Source: Streptomyces griseomycini (GTDB taxonomy: Bacteria; Actinomycetota; Actinomycetes; Streptomycetales; Streptomycetaceae). Taken from it: a DNA stretch of 64,000 bases. A model generated the notes under the pieces. It was given only the letters and a program-made list of their open reading frames with translations. It was not told the origin of the DNA and made no database searches. Position numbers and translations under genes: made by a program. Below, piece after piece: positions 8,346 through 17,399 of the stretch (the first letter of the stretch is position 1; the number at the start of each line of letters is the position of its first letter). The stretch covers positions 625,042-689,041 of the forward strand of contig NZ_JACHJI010000002.1 of assembly GCF_014203535.1 (NCBI RefSeq), written 5' to 3'.

Positions 8346-10829
8346 CTACAGCTTCTCCACCGGCGCGTACCGCAGCAGCAGCCGCTTCGGCTTGGTGTCC
8401 CCGAAGTCGATGGTCGCCTCCGCGTTCGCGCCCGTGCCCTTCACCGCGACCACGGTGCCGAGGCCGAACTGGTCGTGTGTGACCCGGTCCCCGACCGCCA
8501 GCGACACGGCGGGCCTGTCCCCGGTCCGGCGGGTGGCGAAGCCGGAGGCGCCCGACGCCGACGAACGGGAGCGGGACGACGACAGCGAGGCCGCCACCCC
8601 GGAGACCGGCCCGGAGGGCGAGGGTGAGCCGCCGCCCGTCCGCTTCCACTCCAGGTGCGCGGCCGGGATCTCCTCCAGGAAGCGCGAGGGCGGGTTGTAC
8701 GACGGCTGTCCCCACGCGCTGCGCATCGCCGACCGGGTGAGGTACAGCCGCTCACGCGCGCGCGTGATGCCGACGTACGCCAGGCGGCGCTCCTCCTCCA
8801 GCTCCTTGGTCTGGCCGAGGGCGCGCATGTGCGGGAAGACGCCGTCCTCCATGCCGGTCAGGAAGACGACCGGGAACTCCAGGCCCTTGGCGGTGTGCAG
8901 GGTCATCAGGGTGATGACGCCGGAGCCGTCCTCGTCCTCGTCGGGGATCTGGTCGGAGTCGGCGACCAGGGCGACCTGCTCCAGGAAGTCGGCCAGGGTG
9001 CCGGTCTCGCCCTCGCCGCGCTCCTGCTCGAACTCCAGGGCCACGGCCGCGAGTTCCTGCAGGTTCTCGATCCGGGTCTCGTCCTGCGGGTCGGTGGAGG
9101 CCTGCAGCTCGGCGAGGTAGCCGGTGCGCTCGAGGATCGCCTCCAGGACGGTGGCCGGGCCCGCGCCGGACTCGGCGATCGTCCGGAGGTCCTCCATCAG
9201 CGTGTTGAACCGCTTCACGGCGTTCACCGACCGCGCGGCCATGCCGTACGCCTCGTCGACGCGCCTCAGCGCCTGCGAGAAGCTGATCCGCTCGCGCTGG
9301 GCGAGGGCGTCGATCATGGCCTCCGCGCGGTCGCCGATGCCCCGCTTGGGGACGTTGAGGATGCGGCGCAGCGGCACCGAGTCCTCGGGGTTGGCGAGCA
9401 CCCGCAGGTAGGCCAGGACGTCCCGGACCTCCTTGCGCTCGTAGAAGCGGACGCCGCCGACGACCTTGTAGGGGAGGCCGACGCGGATGAAGACCTCCTC
9501 GAAGACGCGGGACTGGGCGTTGGTGCGGTAGAAGACGGCGACGTCGCCCGCCTTGGCCTTGCCCGCGTCCGTGAGGCGGTCTATCTCGTCGGCGACGAAC
9601 TGCGCCTCGTCGTGCTCGGTGTCCGCCACGTACCCGGTGATCAGCGCGCCGGCGCCGGCGTTGGTCCACAGGTTCTTGGGGCGGCGGGACTCGTTGCGCT
9701 CGATGACGGCGTTGGCCGCGCTCAGGATGGTCTGCGTGGAGCGGTAGTTCTGCTCGAGCAGGATCGTCGTCGCGTCCGGGTAGTCCTCCTCGAACTGGAG
9801 GATGTTGCGGATCGTCGCGCCGCGGAAGGCGTAGATCGACTGGTCGGCGTCACCCACCACGCACAGCTCGGCGGGCGCCGCCTCGCCCGCGCCCGGCAGC
9901 GCGTCGGCGGACTGCCCGGAGGTTCCGACGAGCTCCCTGACCAGGGCGTACTGGGCGTGGTTGGTGTCCTGGTACTCGTCGACGAGGACGTGGCGGAAGC
10001 GGCGGCGGTAGTGCTCGGCGACGTCCGGGAAGGCGCGGAGCAGGTTGACCGTCGTCATGATCAGGTCGTCGAAGTCGAGGGCGTTCGCCTCGCGCAGCCG
10101 TGACTGGTACAGGGCGTAGGCCTGGGCGAGGGTCTTCTCGAAGCCGTCCGCGGCCTGGGCGGCGAAGTCCTCCTCGTCGATCAGCTCGTTCTTCAGGTTG
10201 CTGATCTTGGCGCTGAAGGACTTGGGCGGGAAGCGCTTGGGGTCGAGGTCCAGGTCGCGGCAGACCAGGGCCATCAGGCGCTTGGAGTCGGCGGCGTCGT
10301 AGATCGAGAACGACGACGTGAAGCCGAGCTTCTTGCTCTCGCGGCGCAGGATGCGCACGCACGCGCTGTGGAAGGTCATCACCCACATCGCGTTCGCGCG
10401 CGGCCCGACGAGCTGCTCGACACGCTCCTTCATCTCACCGGCGGCCTTGTTGGTGAAGGTGATCGCGAGGATCTGGCCGGGGTGGACGCCCCGCTCGGCG
10501 AGCAGGTGGGCGATGCGGTGCGTGAGCACGCGGGTCTTGCCGGAGCCGGCGCCGGCCACGATGAGCAGCGGGGAGCCGGAGTGGACGACGGCGGCGCGCT
10601 GGTTGTCGTTCAGCCCCTCCAGGAGGGCGGCGGAGTCGATCACCGGGCGCGGGGCACCGTCGCGGTAATAGGCGTCCCGGTCCGGCGGCACGTCGAACTT
10701 CCCGCCGAACAGATCGTCCGGAACCGGCTCCGGCACGTGATCGTCCTCGGGCGGCGGTGGGGGCTCGTCCGCGGGGCCCTGCTGGGCCTGGAGGTCCGCC
10801 AGGAAGCTTTCGTCAAAGAGGCTGCTCAT
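8346..10829 (-). CDS. pcrA: UvrD/PcrA-type DNA helicase
   Basis: An 827-aa superfamily 1A 3'-5' DNA helicase of replication and repair. An acidic, Pro-rich N-terminal extension of ~65 residues precedes the Q-motif (LNDNQRAAV), Walker A GAGSGKT (residues 93-99), Walker B with DEYQDTN, QNYRS (motif IV) and the motif V/VI region (TLHTAKGLEFPVVF; AYVGITRAR). The C-terminus has the small PcrA/UvrD tail (FGLGTVVAV...FGDTKPKRLLL) that binds RNA polymerase in relatives. Start ATG 10829 lies about 3 nt after the predicted transcript start of a RecA-NDp promoter, so the message is nearly leaderless. Confidence 0.95.
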   Translation of the reverse strand: MSSLFDESFLADLQAQQGPADEPPPPPEDDHVPEPVPDDLFGGKFDVPPDRDAYYRDGAPRPVIDSAALLEGLNDNQRAAVVHSGSPLLIVAGAGSGKTRVLTHRIAHLLAERGVHPGQILAITFTNKAAGEMKERVEQLVGPRANAMWVMTFHSACVRILRRESKKLGFTSSFSIYDAADSKRLMALVCRDLDLDPKRFPPKSFSAKISNLKNELIDEEDFAAQAADGFEKTLAQAYALYQSRLREANALDFDDLIMTTVNLLRAFPDVAEHYRRRFRHVLVDEYQDTNHAQYALVRELVGTSGQSADALPGAGEAAPAELCVVGDADQSIYAFRGATIRNILQFEEDYPDATTILLEQNYRSTQTILSAANAVIERNESRRPKNLWTNAGAGALITGYVADTEHDEAQFVADEIDRLTDAGKAKAGDVAVFYRTNAQSRVFEEVFIRVGLPYKVVGGVRFYERKEVRDVLAYLRVLANPEDSVPLRRILNVPKRGIGDRAEAMIDALAQRERISFSQALRRVDEAYGMAARSVNAVKRFNTLMEDLRTIAESGAGPATVLEAILERTGYLAELQASTDPQDETRIENLQELAAVALEFEQERGEGETGTLADFLEQVALVADSDQIPDEDEDGSGVITLMTLHTAKGLEFPVVFLTGMEDGVFPHMRALGQTKELEEERRLAYVGITRARERLYLTRSAMRSAWGQPSYNPPSRFLEEIPAAHLEWKRTGGGSPSPSGPVSGVAASLSSSRSRSSASGASGFATRRTGDRPAVSLAVGDRVTHDQFGLGTVVAVKGTGANAEATIDFGDTKPKRLLLRYAPVEKL

Positions 10830-10838
10830 CGCTCTCCG

Positions 10839-10861
10839 AGTCTAGGCCGCTCCACCGACAG
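10839..10861 (-). promoter_or_regulatory. RecA-NDp-type promoter of pcrA
   Basis: On the minus strand CTGTCGGTG (10861-10853), 8 nt, then TAGACT (10844-10839). This fits TTGTCRGTG-N8-TAnnnT except for the first base. The predicted start is ~10832, three bases before the ATG. A damage-responsive promoter in front of a repair helicase is what the motif's known distribution predicts. Confidence 0.65.
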
Positions 10862-11017
10862 CCCGCGGCCACCCGGAGAACATCCCCCGGGATTCCGGGG
10901 CCGTCCGGTGCCCCGCCCCGGCCGCCGCCCCCGCGCACCCGTCGGCACCGCCGTCTCACCCTGCGTGACACGCCGCACGAGGTCACGAAAATGTATCGGG
11001 CATATCACCCGTCAACC

Positions 11018-11047
11018 TTCACAGGCGCCACACGAGTTGGCTACGGT
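11018..11047 (+). promoter_or_regulatory. Promoter upstream of ydaO-type riboswitch
   Basis: TTCACA (11018-11023) and TACGGT (11042-11047) with an 18-bp spacer. Transcription would start near 11054, ahead of the predicted riboswitch aptamer. Confidence 0.5.
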
Positions 11048-11099
11048 GCGGGCGGGCCGCTCGACCCCCACCGGCGAACCCCGCCGGGCCGTGCGGCCT

Positions 11100-11250
11100 C
11101 CGCCGAGTCCGTCACCGCCGCCGCGGCGGCCGGAGCCGGGGACCCAACCGAGACCCTGGGGTGAATCGGCCCACTCCCTCGCGGAGCGGCCGTAGGGCAA
11201 CCCTTCCGAACCACCCGCCCGAACCCGACAGCTAACCCGGTAGGCGGACC
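11100..11250 (+). promoter_or_regulatory. Cyclic-di-AMP riboswitch (ydaO/yuaA class)
   Basis: The 5' leader of the NlpC/P60 gene contains the conserved blocks of the ydaO aptamer in order: GGGGACCCAACC near 11138-11149, TGGGGTGAATC at ~11157-11167, CGTAGGGC near 11191-11198, CTTCCGAACC near 11203-11212, and CCCGACAGCTAACCCGG at about 11224-11240, followed by the closing GTAGGCGG. This class binds cyclic di-AMP and commonly controls cell-wall hydrolase genes (rpf, NlpC/P60) in Streptomyces, normally turning expression off when ligand is high. Exact helix boundaries were not folded; the limits are approximate. Confidence 0.85.
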
Positions 11251-11270
11251 GTTGGAAGGAGTCGCCTCCC

Positions 11271-12467
11271 TTGGCGTCGCACCGCAAGTCGCGCACCCCC
11301 GGCACGCGCGTGGCCGGCATACGGCCCCCCGCCCTCGCCACGGCGGCCCTGACCTCCGTGGCCCTGCTGTCCCAGACGGCGAACGCCGCCCCCTCGGACG
11401 ACGGGAAGCCGAGCCTGGAGGAGGTCGAGAAGAAGGTCGACGACCTCTACCGCCAGGCGGAGTCGGCAACCGAGAAGTACAACGCGGCCAAGGAGAGGAC
11501 CGCGAAACAGCGCAAGCGCGTCGACACCCTCCTCGACGACGTGGCCAAGCGCACCCAGAGGCTCAACGAGGCGCGGGAGGAACTGGGGTCCTTCGCCGCC
11601 GCCCAGTACCGGACCGGCGCCGGCGTCCCCGACACCGCGACCTTCCTGCTCGCGGACTCGCCGCAGGACTTCTTCGACCAGAACCAGCTGATGGACCGGA
11701 TGACCGGCCGCCAGAAGGAAGCGGTCGACGAGTACGTCACGCAGCAGTCCGAGACGATGGAGAAGCGCCGGGAGGCCACCGAGAGCCTCGGGACGCTGAC
11801 CGAGTCGCAGAGCGACCTGAAGACGGCCAAGGCGACCGTCCAGAAGAAGCTCGCGGACGCGCGCGAGCTGTTGTCGCAGCTGACCGCCGAGGAGAAGGCA
11901 CGGCTCGCGGCGATCGAGGAGAAGAAGCAGGAGGAGGCCGCCCGCAAGGCCGCCGAACTGGCCCGGCAGCAGGCGGAGCAGCAGAAGGCCCAGGAGGAGG
12001 CCCGGGAGGAGGAGGCGCAGCAGGAGGGCGGCGCGTCGGGCACGTCGGACGCCTCCGGGTCCTCCGGTTCGGCCGTCCCGCCCTCGTCGTCGGCCGACTC
12101 CTCGTACGCCGCCAAGGCCGAGAAGGCCCTCGCCTTCGCCCGCGCGCAGATCGGCAAGCCGTACGTCTGGGGCGCCACCGGCCCCGGGTCCTACGACTGT
12201 TCCGGCCTCACCCAGGCCGCCTGGAAGGCCGCCGGCGTCACCCTCCCCCGCACGACGTACGACCAGGTGGACGCCGGCACGACGGTCCCCGTGTCCCAGG
12301 CGCGACCCGGTGACCTCGTCTTCTTCTACGACGACGTCACCCATGTGGGCGTCTACGTCGGCAACGGCAAGATGATCCACGCCCCCAAGCCCGGCACGTA
12401 CGTCCGCGAGGAGTCGATCTACTACGACGGCGAGTCCTCGATCCACAGCGTCGTGCGCCCCGCCTGA
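11271..12467 (+). CDS. Secreted NlpC/P60 endopeptidase with coiled coil
   Basis: A 398-aa secreted peptidoglycan hydrolase. The start is TTG 11271, chosen because AAGGAG lies 9 bases upstream, straight after the riboswitch. The signal peptide ends near TANAAPSD (about residue 41). Residues ~45-245 form a long charged coiled coil like that of RipA and other NlpC/P60 partners, followed by a Ser/Gly linker and a C-terminal NlpC/P60 domain with catalytic Cys310 (YDCSGL) and His358 (THVGVY). It should cut D-gamma-Glu-mDAP bonds. It is paralogous to the gene at 14259. Confidence 0.92.
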   Translation: MASHRKSRTPGTRVAGIRPPALATAALTSVALLSQTANAAPSDDGKPSLEEVEKKVDDLYRQAESATEKYNAAKERTAKQRKRVDTLLDDVAKRTQRLNEAREELGSFAAAQYRTGAGVPDTATFLLADSPQDFFDQNQLMDRMTGRQKEAVDEYVTQQSETMEKRREATESLGTLTESQSDLKTAKATVQKKLADARELLSQLTAEEKARLAAIEEKKQEEAARKAAELARQQAEQQKAQEEAREEEAQQEGGASGTSDASGSSGSAVPPSSSADSSYAAKAEKALAFARAQIGKPYVWGATGPGSYDCSGLTQAAWKAAGVTLPRTTYDQVDAGTTVPVSQARPGDLVFFYDDVTHVGVYVGNGKMIHAPKPGTYVREESIYYDGESSIHSVVRPA

Positions 12468-12491
12468 CCCGCGCGGGGAACGGAGCCCGGC

Positions 12492-13523
12492 GTGCTCTTC
12501 CAGCATCGGGACATGCCCGGCTCCTCCCCCTTGTCCTCCCTCCCCGTCCCTTTCCGCGCCCGGTGGGCGCGGCGTTCACCGGCGGCCGGCACAGCCGTGA
12601 CGGCGGCCGGCACCGTGTCGGTGGCCCTGCGTCTGGCGGGGCGCGAGACCCTCTCGCGGATCCTCCTCCTGCTCGCCTGAGCCGCCCGGCTGGGGCCGGC
12701 CGCGGGGTTCGTCCTGCGGCTGCTGCGGGAGCGGTGGCCGGCGGAGGCGGAGACGCCGGGCGCGCTCACCGCGGTCGCCGCCACGACCGTGCTCGGCACG
12801 CGGGTGTCCGCGCTCGGCCGGAACACCCCCGCCCGGGCGCTGCTCGCACGGACCGCCGTGCTCTGGCCGACGCTGCTCGTCCTCGTCCTCGTCCTCGCCG
12901 TACGGCGCCGGCTGCCGCGCATGCCCGGATCCGTGTTCCTGTGCTGCGTGGCCCCGCAGGGACCCGCCGTCCTGGGCGTCACGCCGGCGGCGACCGAGTC
13001 GGCGGCCTGGCTCGCGCGCGTGGCGCCGGTGCTGTTCCGGCTCGGGCTGCCGCTCCACGGTCTCGCCCTGTTCCGCCTCGACCTGCGGCAGGTGACGGAG
13101 GGGACCGGGGACCACCGGGTCGCGGGCGGTGCGACCGCCGTCTCGTCGCTCGCCGGATCGGAGCTGCTCGCCGCCGGCGGCGCACACCTGCGCCTGTGGA
13201 ACGAGGACGGAGGCGACGTCCTCCGCTTCATGACCGTCGTTCTGCTCGTGCTCGACCTGGCCTGGTACGGAGTGCCGCTGGTCGCCGGGATCGCGCGGCC
13301 GCAGCCGTGCTACGACACGCGGCGCTGGGCGACCGTGTTCCCCCTGGGCATGACCGCGGCGGCGGCGCTGTCCGCGGCCACCGCCGTCGGCCTGCCGTGG
13401 CTCGACGGCCTGGGGCGTGTGCTGGTGTGGGTCGCGGTCGCCGCCGGGACGGTCGCCTCCGCGCGGGCCGCGATCACGTCCGTGCCCGTACGGGACGGTG
13501 TCAGGTCCACAGCACGGCGATGA
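12492..13523 (+). pseudogene. Broken TehA/SLAC1-like (TDT family) transporter
   Basis: One reading frame runs from a GTG at 12492 (or ATG 12513) to 13521-13523 but is cut by an in-frame TGA at 12678-12680. The two halves read continuously as a multi-helix membrane protein of the tellurite-resistance/C4-dicarboxylate (TDT) family as I recall it: TVSVALRLAGRETLSRILLLLA before the stop, then GPAAGFVLRLL, AATTVLGTR, GDHRVAGGA and RRWATVFPLGMTA after it. Two positions that I remember as Trp in relatives are Arg here, which fits relaxed selection. The 3' end overlaps the convergent gene at 13501 by 23 bp. Programmed readthrough or a sequencing error would be alternatives. Confidence 0.7.
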
Positions 13524-13854
13524 AGATGTTCGCCGTGGTCAGCAGCCCGACGAGGCCGAACAGGCCCTTGTCCACCTTCTCCTCGTCCCGCTTCACGTAG
13601 ACCAGGCCGAGGATCACGATCAGCAGGGCCAGCTTCACCCCGATCTTGATGTTGTCCACGGAGTAGTCCTGGGCCTGGTTGAGGCCGACCAGGACCACAC
13701 CGGTGACCAGCATCGTCAGCGCACCGTGCAGCATCGCCGGGCTGAAACGGGCGGTGCCCTCGCCCATCGCCTTCATCTGGGTGAGGAAGCCGCCGAGCAG
13801 CGACGCGATGCCGATGATGTGCAGGCCGACGAAGAGGTGGATGAGTACGTCCAT
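13501..13854 (-). CDS. Conserved small four-helix membrane protein
   Basis: A 117-aa protein starting at ATG 13854, with four hydrophobic segments (about residues 4-24, 38-58, 70-88 and 98-116) and a short basic/acidic loop KRDEEKVDKG. There is no enzymatic motif. The Streptomyces family is conserved but uncharacterised as far as I know. Its 3' end overlaps the remains of the TehA-like gene on the other strand. Confidence 0.8.
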   Translation of the reverse strand: MDVLIHLFVGLHIIGIASLLGGFLTQMKAMGEGTARFSPAMLHGALTMLVTGVVLVGLNQAQDYSVDNIKIGVKLALLIVILGLVYVKRDEEKVDKGLFGLVGLLTTANIFIAVLWT

Positions 13855-14258
13855 GAGGCCGGAGCCTAGCCAGGCCCGCCGCTCCGTCCGCCACCGGCCC
13901 GGCGCGGTGCGTCGGGACGACGGCCTGCCTCATGCGTGCACCGCATAGCACCACGGCCCGCCCGCCCTTCCCGCATCCGGCACATCGGTCATCGCTCTGC
14001 GTGAAGAGGGCGGCGCCGGGAGGGGAGCACGGTCACTTACGGTCACCTGCCGGTCCGCTCCCGCCACTTCCGCACAACCCGTCACCGGAGCCGTGCGGCC
14101 GGGTCTAACGTCCTCGACCAGGTGACCGGCTCCCACCGCCGTCCGGACCAGGGGCGGCGACCGGGCACCCGCGCCGAGAAGGTCCGGCGGCGGACTGCTC
14201 CCCCAGTGCGCCGCCGCGCCGCCGGACCAGGCGGTCGTCGGAGAGGACGGGATCCCAG
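13855..14258. other. Intergenic leader of second NlpC/P60 gene
   Basis: 404 bp between divergent genes. TCTAACGT at 14104-14111 could be a -10 for the NlpC/P60 gene, but no convincing -35 lies at the right distance. The conserved ydaO riboswitch blocks present before the paralogue at 11271 are absent here. Confidence 0.5.
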
Positions 14259-15320
14259 GTGGCAGCGCACCGCAAGCCCGGACCGCGCTCGGCGGGCGGC
14301 ACCACGGCCCGCACGGCCGCCGCCCTCGCTCTGGCCTGCGCGGCCACCGCGACCGGTCTGGAGGGGGCGGCGCACGCCGAGCCGCCGCCGGCTCCGGGTC
14401 AGGTCAAGGCCAAGGTGGACAAGCTGTACCAGGAGGCGGAGGTCGCCACCGAGAAGTACAACGGCGCGCGGGAGAAGGCCCGGTCGGCCAGGCAGCGGCT
14501 GCACGACCTGCAGGACGAGGCGGCCCGCGGACAGGACCGGCTCAACTCGGCCCGGGAAGCGCTGGGGTCGGTCGCGGCGGCGCAGTACCGCGGCGGCGGC
14601 CTCGACCCGGCCCTGCAACTCCTCCTCTCCACGGACCCCGACGGCTACCTGGACCGCGCCGCGGTCACCGAACGCGCGGGCAGCCGTCAGCATGCGGCGG
14701 TGGGGCGCGTGCGGACACAGCTCCGGGAGATCGAGCGGCTGCGCGGGGCCGCGCGCGTCGAGCTGGCGTCCCTGGCCTCCCGACAGGCCGAACTGGAACG
14801 GCACAGGAAGACGATCACCGGAAAACTGGACGCCGCACGCGACCTGTGGTCCCGGCTGACACCCGGGCAACGCGCGGCACTCACCGACGGGACGGACCGC
14901 GCCGCGCGCTCCTCGACGGGCACCCGGGACGGCCTGGCGGCCCCCGGTTCCGTCACCTCCCAGGCACCCGGTCCCCGCGCGGCCGAGGCCGTCTCCTACG
15001 CCTACCGGAAGATCGGCAGCCCCTACGTCTGGGGCGCGACCGGCCCGGACGCCTTCGACTGCTCGGGCCTCGTCCAGGCCGCCTACCGCTCCGCCGGCGT
15101 CTCCCTGCCGCGTACGACCTACGCGCAGATCACCACGGGCCGCCGCGTCTCCCGCTCGGAGCTCCGCCCCGGTGACCTGGTGTTCTTCTACTCCGGCATC
15201 AGCCACGTCGGCATCTACGTCGGCGACGGCCGCATGATCCACGCCCCGAACCCGTCGGCCCCGGTACGCCTGGATCCCGTCGACCGGATGCCGTTCGCGG
15301 GCGCGACGCGGGTGGTCTGA
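14259..15320 (+). CDS. Secreted NlpC/P60 endopeptidase, second copy
   Basis: A 353-aa paralogue of the hydrolase at 11271. GTG 14259 start (GTG-GCA-GCG) follows GAGAGGACGGG. It has a signal peptide ending near AHAEPPPA (about residue 38), a charged coiled coil through about residue 200, and a C-terminal NlpC/P60 domain with Cys268 (FDCSGL) and His316 (SHVGIY). The N-terminal coil aligns with its neighbour from KVDKLYQEAEVATEKYN, so the pair arose by duplication; the coil here is shorter and the low-complexity linker of the other copy is missing. Unlike its sister it is not under a visible riboswitch. Confidence 0.92.
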   Translation: MAAHRKPGPRSAGGTTARTAAALALACAATATGLEGAAHAEPPPAPGQVKAKVDKLYQEAEVATEKYNGAREKARSARQRLHDLQDEAARGQDRLNSAREALGSVAAAQYRGGGLDPALQLLLSTDPDGYLDRAAVTERAGSRQHAAVGRVRTQLREIERLRGAARVELASLASRQAELERHRKTITGKLDAARDLWSRLTPGQRAALTDGTDRAARSSTGTRDGLAAPGSVTSQAPGPRAAEAVSYAYRKIGSPYVWGATGPDAFDCSGLVQAAYRSAGVSLPRTTYAQITTGRRVSRSELRPGDLVFFYSGISHVGIYVGDGRMIHAPNPSAPVRLDPVDRMPFAGATRVV

Positions 15321-15332
15321 GGCGTCCGCCCG

Positions 15333-16076
15333 TCACACCAGCCGACGCGCCGTCGCCCAGCGGGTGAGTTCGTGCCGGTTGGACAGCTGGAGCTTCCGCA
15401 GCACCGCCGAGACATGGGACTCGACCGTCTTCACGGAGATGAACAGCTGCTTGGCGATCTCCTTGTAGGCGTACCCCCGGGCGATCAGCCGCAGCACCTC
15501 GCGCTCGCGCTGGGTGAGACGGTCGAGGTCCTCGTCGACCGGAGGGGCGTCGGTCGAGGCGAAGGCGTCCAGGACGAAGCCGGCCAGGCGCGGGGAGAAG
15601 ACGGCGTCGCCCTCCTGGACCCGGAAGATCGAGTCGACCAGGTCGGTTCCGGTGATCGTCTTGGTCACGTATCCGCGGGCACCGCCCCGGATCACCCCGA
15701 TCACGTCCTCCGCCGCGTCCGACACCGACAGGGCCAGGAAGCGCACCGGCTGCTCGGTGTCGCCCATCAACGGCGCACAACGGCGCAGCACTTCGACGCC
15801 GCCGCCACCGGGCAGGTGCACGTCGAGGAGGACCACCTCGGGCCGGGTCGCGGTGATGACCGTGACCGCCTGGTCGACGTCCGCGGCCTCGCCGACCACC
15901 TCGACACCCGTCTCCTCGGTCCGTCCTATCTCGGCCTGGACGCCCGTACGGAACATGCGGTGGTCGTCGACGAGGACGACGCGCACCCGACGCCCGCCGG
16001 CGCCGCCGGCCGACTCCGCGGACTCGGCCCCCTGTGCCGGTCCCGCCGTTCCGTTCGCCTCGGTCGGCTCGCTCAT
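15333..16076 (-). CDS. NarL/LuxR-family response regulator
   Basis: A 247-aa response regulator. A Gly/Ala-rich extension of ~30 residues precedes the receiver (acidic pair DD37-38, phospho-acceptor Asp85 in VVLLDVHLP, Ser/Thr switch in LALSVSD, Lys in YVTKTI). The C-terminal LuxR-type helix-turn-helix reads LTQREREVLRLIARG...VKTVESHVSAVLRKL. Its ATG overlaps the stop codon of the upstream histidine kinase (ATGA, 16073-16076), so the two are translationally coupled and form one system. Direct targets are unknown; the repeated motif in the kinase/PspC divergent region is a candidate. Confidence 0.93.
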   Translation of the reverse strand: MSEPTEANGTAGPAQGAESAESAGGAGGRRVRVVLVDDHRMFRTGVQAEIGRTEETGVEVVGEAADVDQAVTVITATRPEVVLLDVHLPGGGGVEVLRRCAPLMGDTEQPVRFLALSVSDAAEDVIGVIRGGARGYVTKTITGTDLVDSIFRVQEGDAVFSPRLAGFVLDAFASTDAPPVDEDLDRLTQREREVLRLIARGYAYKEIAKQLFISVKTVESHVSAVLRKLQLSNRHELTRWATARRLV

Positions 16077-17365
16077 GACGTCTTCTCCGCCCTCTCCATC
16101 TCCAGCTCGACCTCCGTACCGCCGTCCGGCACCGCACGCAGCCGCGCCGTGCCGCCGTTGCGCTCCATGCGGCCGATGATCGATTCTCTAACGCCCATGC
16201 GGTCGGCGGGTATCGCGTCGAGGTCGAAGCCGGGGCCGCGGTCCCGGACGGACACGAACACCGTCTTCCCCTCGACTTCGGCGTAGACCTGAACGGCACC
16301 CCCCTCGCCACCGTACTTGGCGGCGTTCACCATCGCCTCGCGCGCGGCCTGCATCTGCGCGCCGATCCTCTCGTCGAGCGGACAGTCGCCGACGACGACG
16401 ACCTCGATGGGGACGCCGTGCTTGTCCTCCACCTCGGCGGCGCTGCGCTTCACGGCCTCGGCGAGGGTGGTGGGCTCGTCGTCCTCGTCCTTGCCGTTGC
16501 CCTCCGGTTTGTAGAGCCAGGCGCGCAGGTCGCGCTCCTGGGCACGGGCGAGGCGGCGCACCTCGCCCGCGTTGTCCGCGTTGCGCTGGATCAGGGTGAG
16601 GGTGTGCAGCACCGAGTCGTGGACGTGTGCGGCGACCTCCGCCCGCTCCTGGGCACGGATGCGCATCAGGCGCTCCTCGGACAGGTCCTGGGTCATGCGC
16701 ACGAGATAGGGGCCGGCGAGGAGGGTGACACCGACGAGGACCGCCAGGGCCGCCTGCAGCACGGAGCCGAGGTGGGCACCGGAGCCCTGGAGGACGAAGA
16801 TGCCCGAGGCTCCCGCGGTCACCAGCAGCACACCGGCGACGGCCCGCAGCAGGGTGACCGTGCGCCGGCGGCGGCCGACCTCCATCCAGCGGGCCCGGCG
16901 GGCGTTGTCCGCCTGCCGCCAGACCAGGGCCACGCCCGCGCCGACGAGCACGGTCGGCCAGAGGTAGGCCCTGGTCCCGTTGCTGAGGTCCACACTGCCC
17001 ACGAAGATCATGGCCACGACGACCATGAGGAGCAGGGCGACGATCTGTCCCTTGTCCGGTCTGCGGGTGACGAGTCTGCGCCGGCCGTCCGGCGAGGTCT
17101 CGGCGGTGACCAGCGAGGGCGGCCTCTGTGCGTCCACACCGCCGACACCGAGCGGGACGAAGAACCAGAACGCGGCGTACAGCAGCGCGCCGAGACCGTC
17201 GGCCATGAACAGGCCGATGAAGACGAGCCGTAGCCAGGTCACGGGCAGCCCGAGGTGTCCGGCGAGCCCCCGCGCCACACCACCGAGCCAGCGTCCGTCA
17301 CTGCTGCGGTAGAGCTTGCGCGGCGGCCGCGGCTCGGCGATGGGCGCTGCTGCGGCTTCCGACAT
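16073..17365 (-). CDS. PspC-domain sensor histidine kinase
   Basis: A 430-aa membrane kinase. An N-terminal PspC domain (residues ~15-75, RSSDGRWLGGVARGLAGHLG) carries one hydrophobic span and is followed by four more membrane segments. A NarL-type HisKA_3 region with VAAHVHDSVLHTL (phospho-acceptor His in HVHDS) and an HATPase domain (NAAKYG, DRGPGFD) complete it. The ATG at 17365 begins MSEAAAAP; it lacks a clear ribosome site, and in-frame ATG 17401 is an alternative. PspC-HK/RR pairs divergent from another PspC gene resemble EsrISR of Corynebacterium glutamicum, which senses cell-envelope stress. Confidence 0.9.
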   Translation of the reverse strand: MSEAAAAPIAEPRPPRKLYRSSDGRWLGGVARGLAGHLGLPVTWLRLVFIGLFMADGLGALLYAAFWFFVPLGVGGVDAQRPPSLVTAETSPDGRRRLVTRRPDKGQIVALLLMVVVAMIFVGSVDLSNGTRAYLWPTVLVGAGVALVWRQADNARRARWMEVGRRRRTVTLLRAVAGVLLVTAGASGIFVLQGSGAHLGSVLQAALAVLVGVTLLAGPYLVRMTQDLSEERLMRIRAQERAEVAAHVHDSVLHTLTLIQRNADNAGEVRRLARAQERDLRAWLYKPEGNGKDEDDEPTTLAEAVKRSAAEVEDKHGVPIEVVVVGDCPLDERIGAQMQAAREAMVNAAKYGGEGGAVQVYAEVEGKTVFVSVRDRGPGFDLDAIPADRMGVRESIIGRMERNGGTARLRAVPDGGTEVELEMERAEKTS

Positions 17366-17399
17366 GCCAATGATGGTCACACGCCCGGCCTGCCGGAGC

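Noticed and set aside
12678..12680. In-frame TGA as selenocysteine or programmed readthrough
   Set aside because: No SECIS-like hairpin was seen, TDT transporters are not selenoproteins, and other conserved residues are also altered; decay is simpler.
13855..14258. Second ydaO riboswitch before the NlpC/P60 gene at 14259
   Set aside because: None of the conserved aptamer blocks are present.
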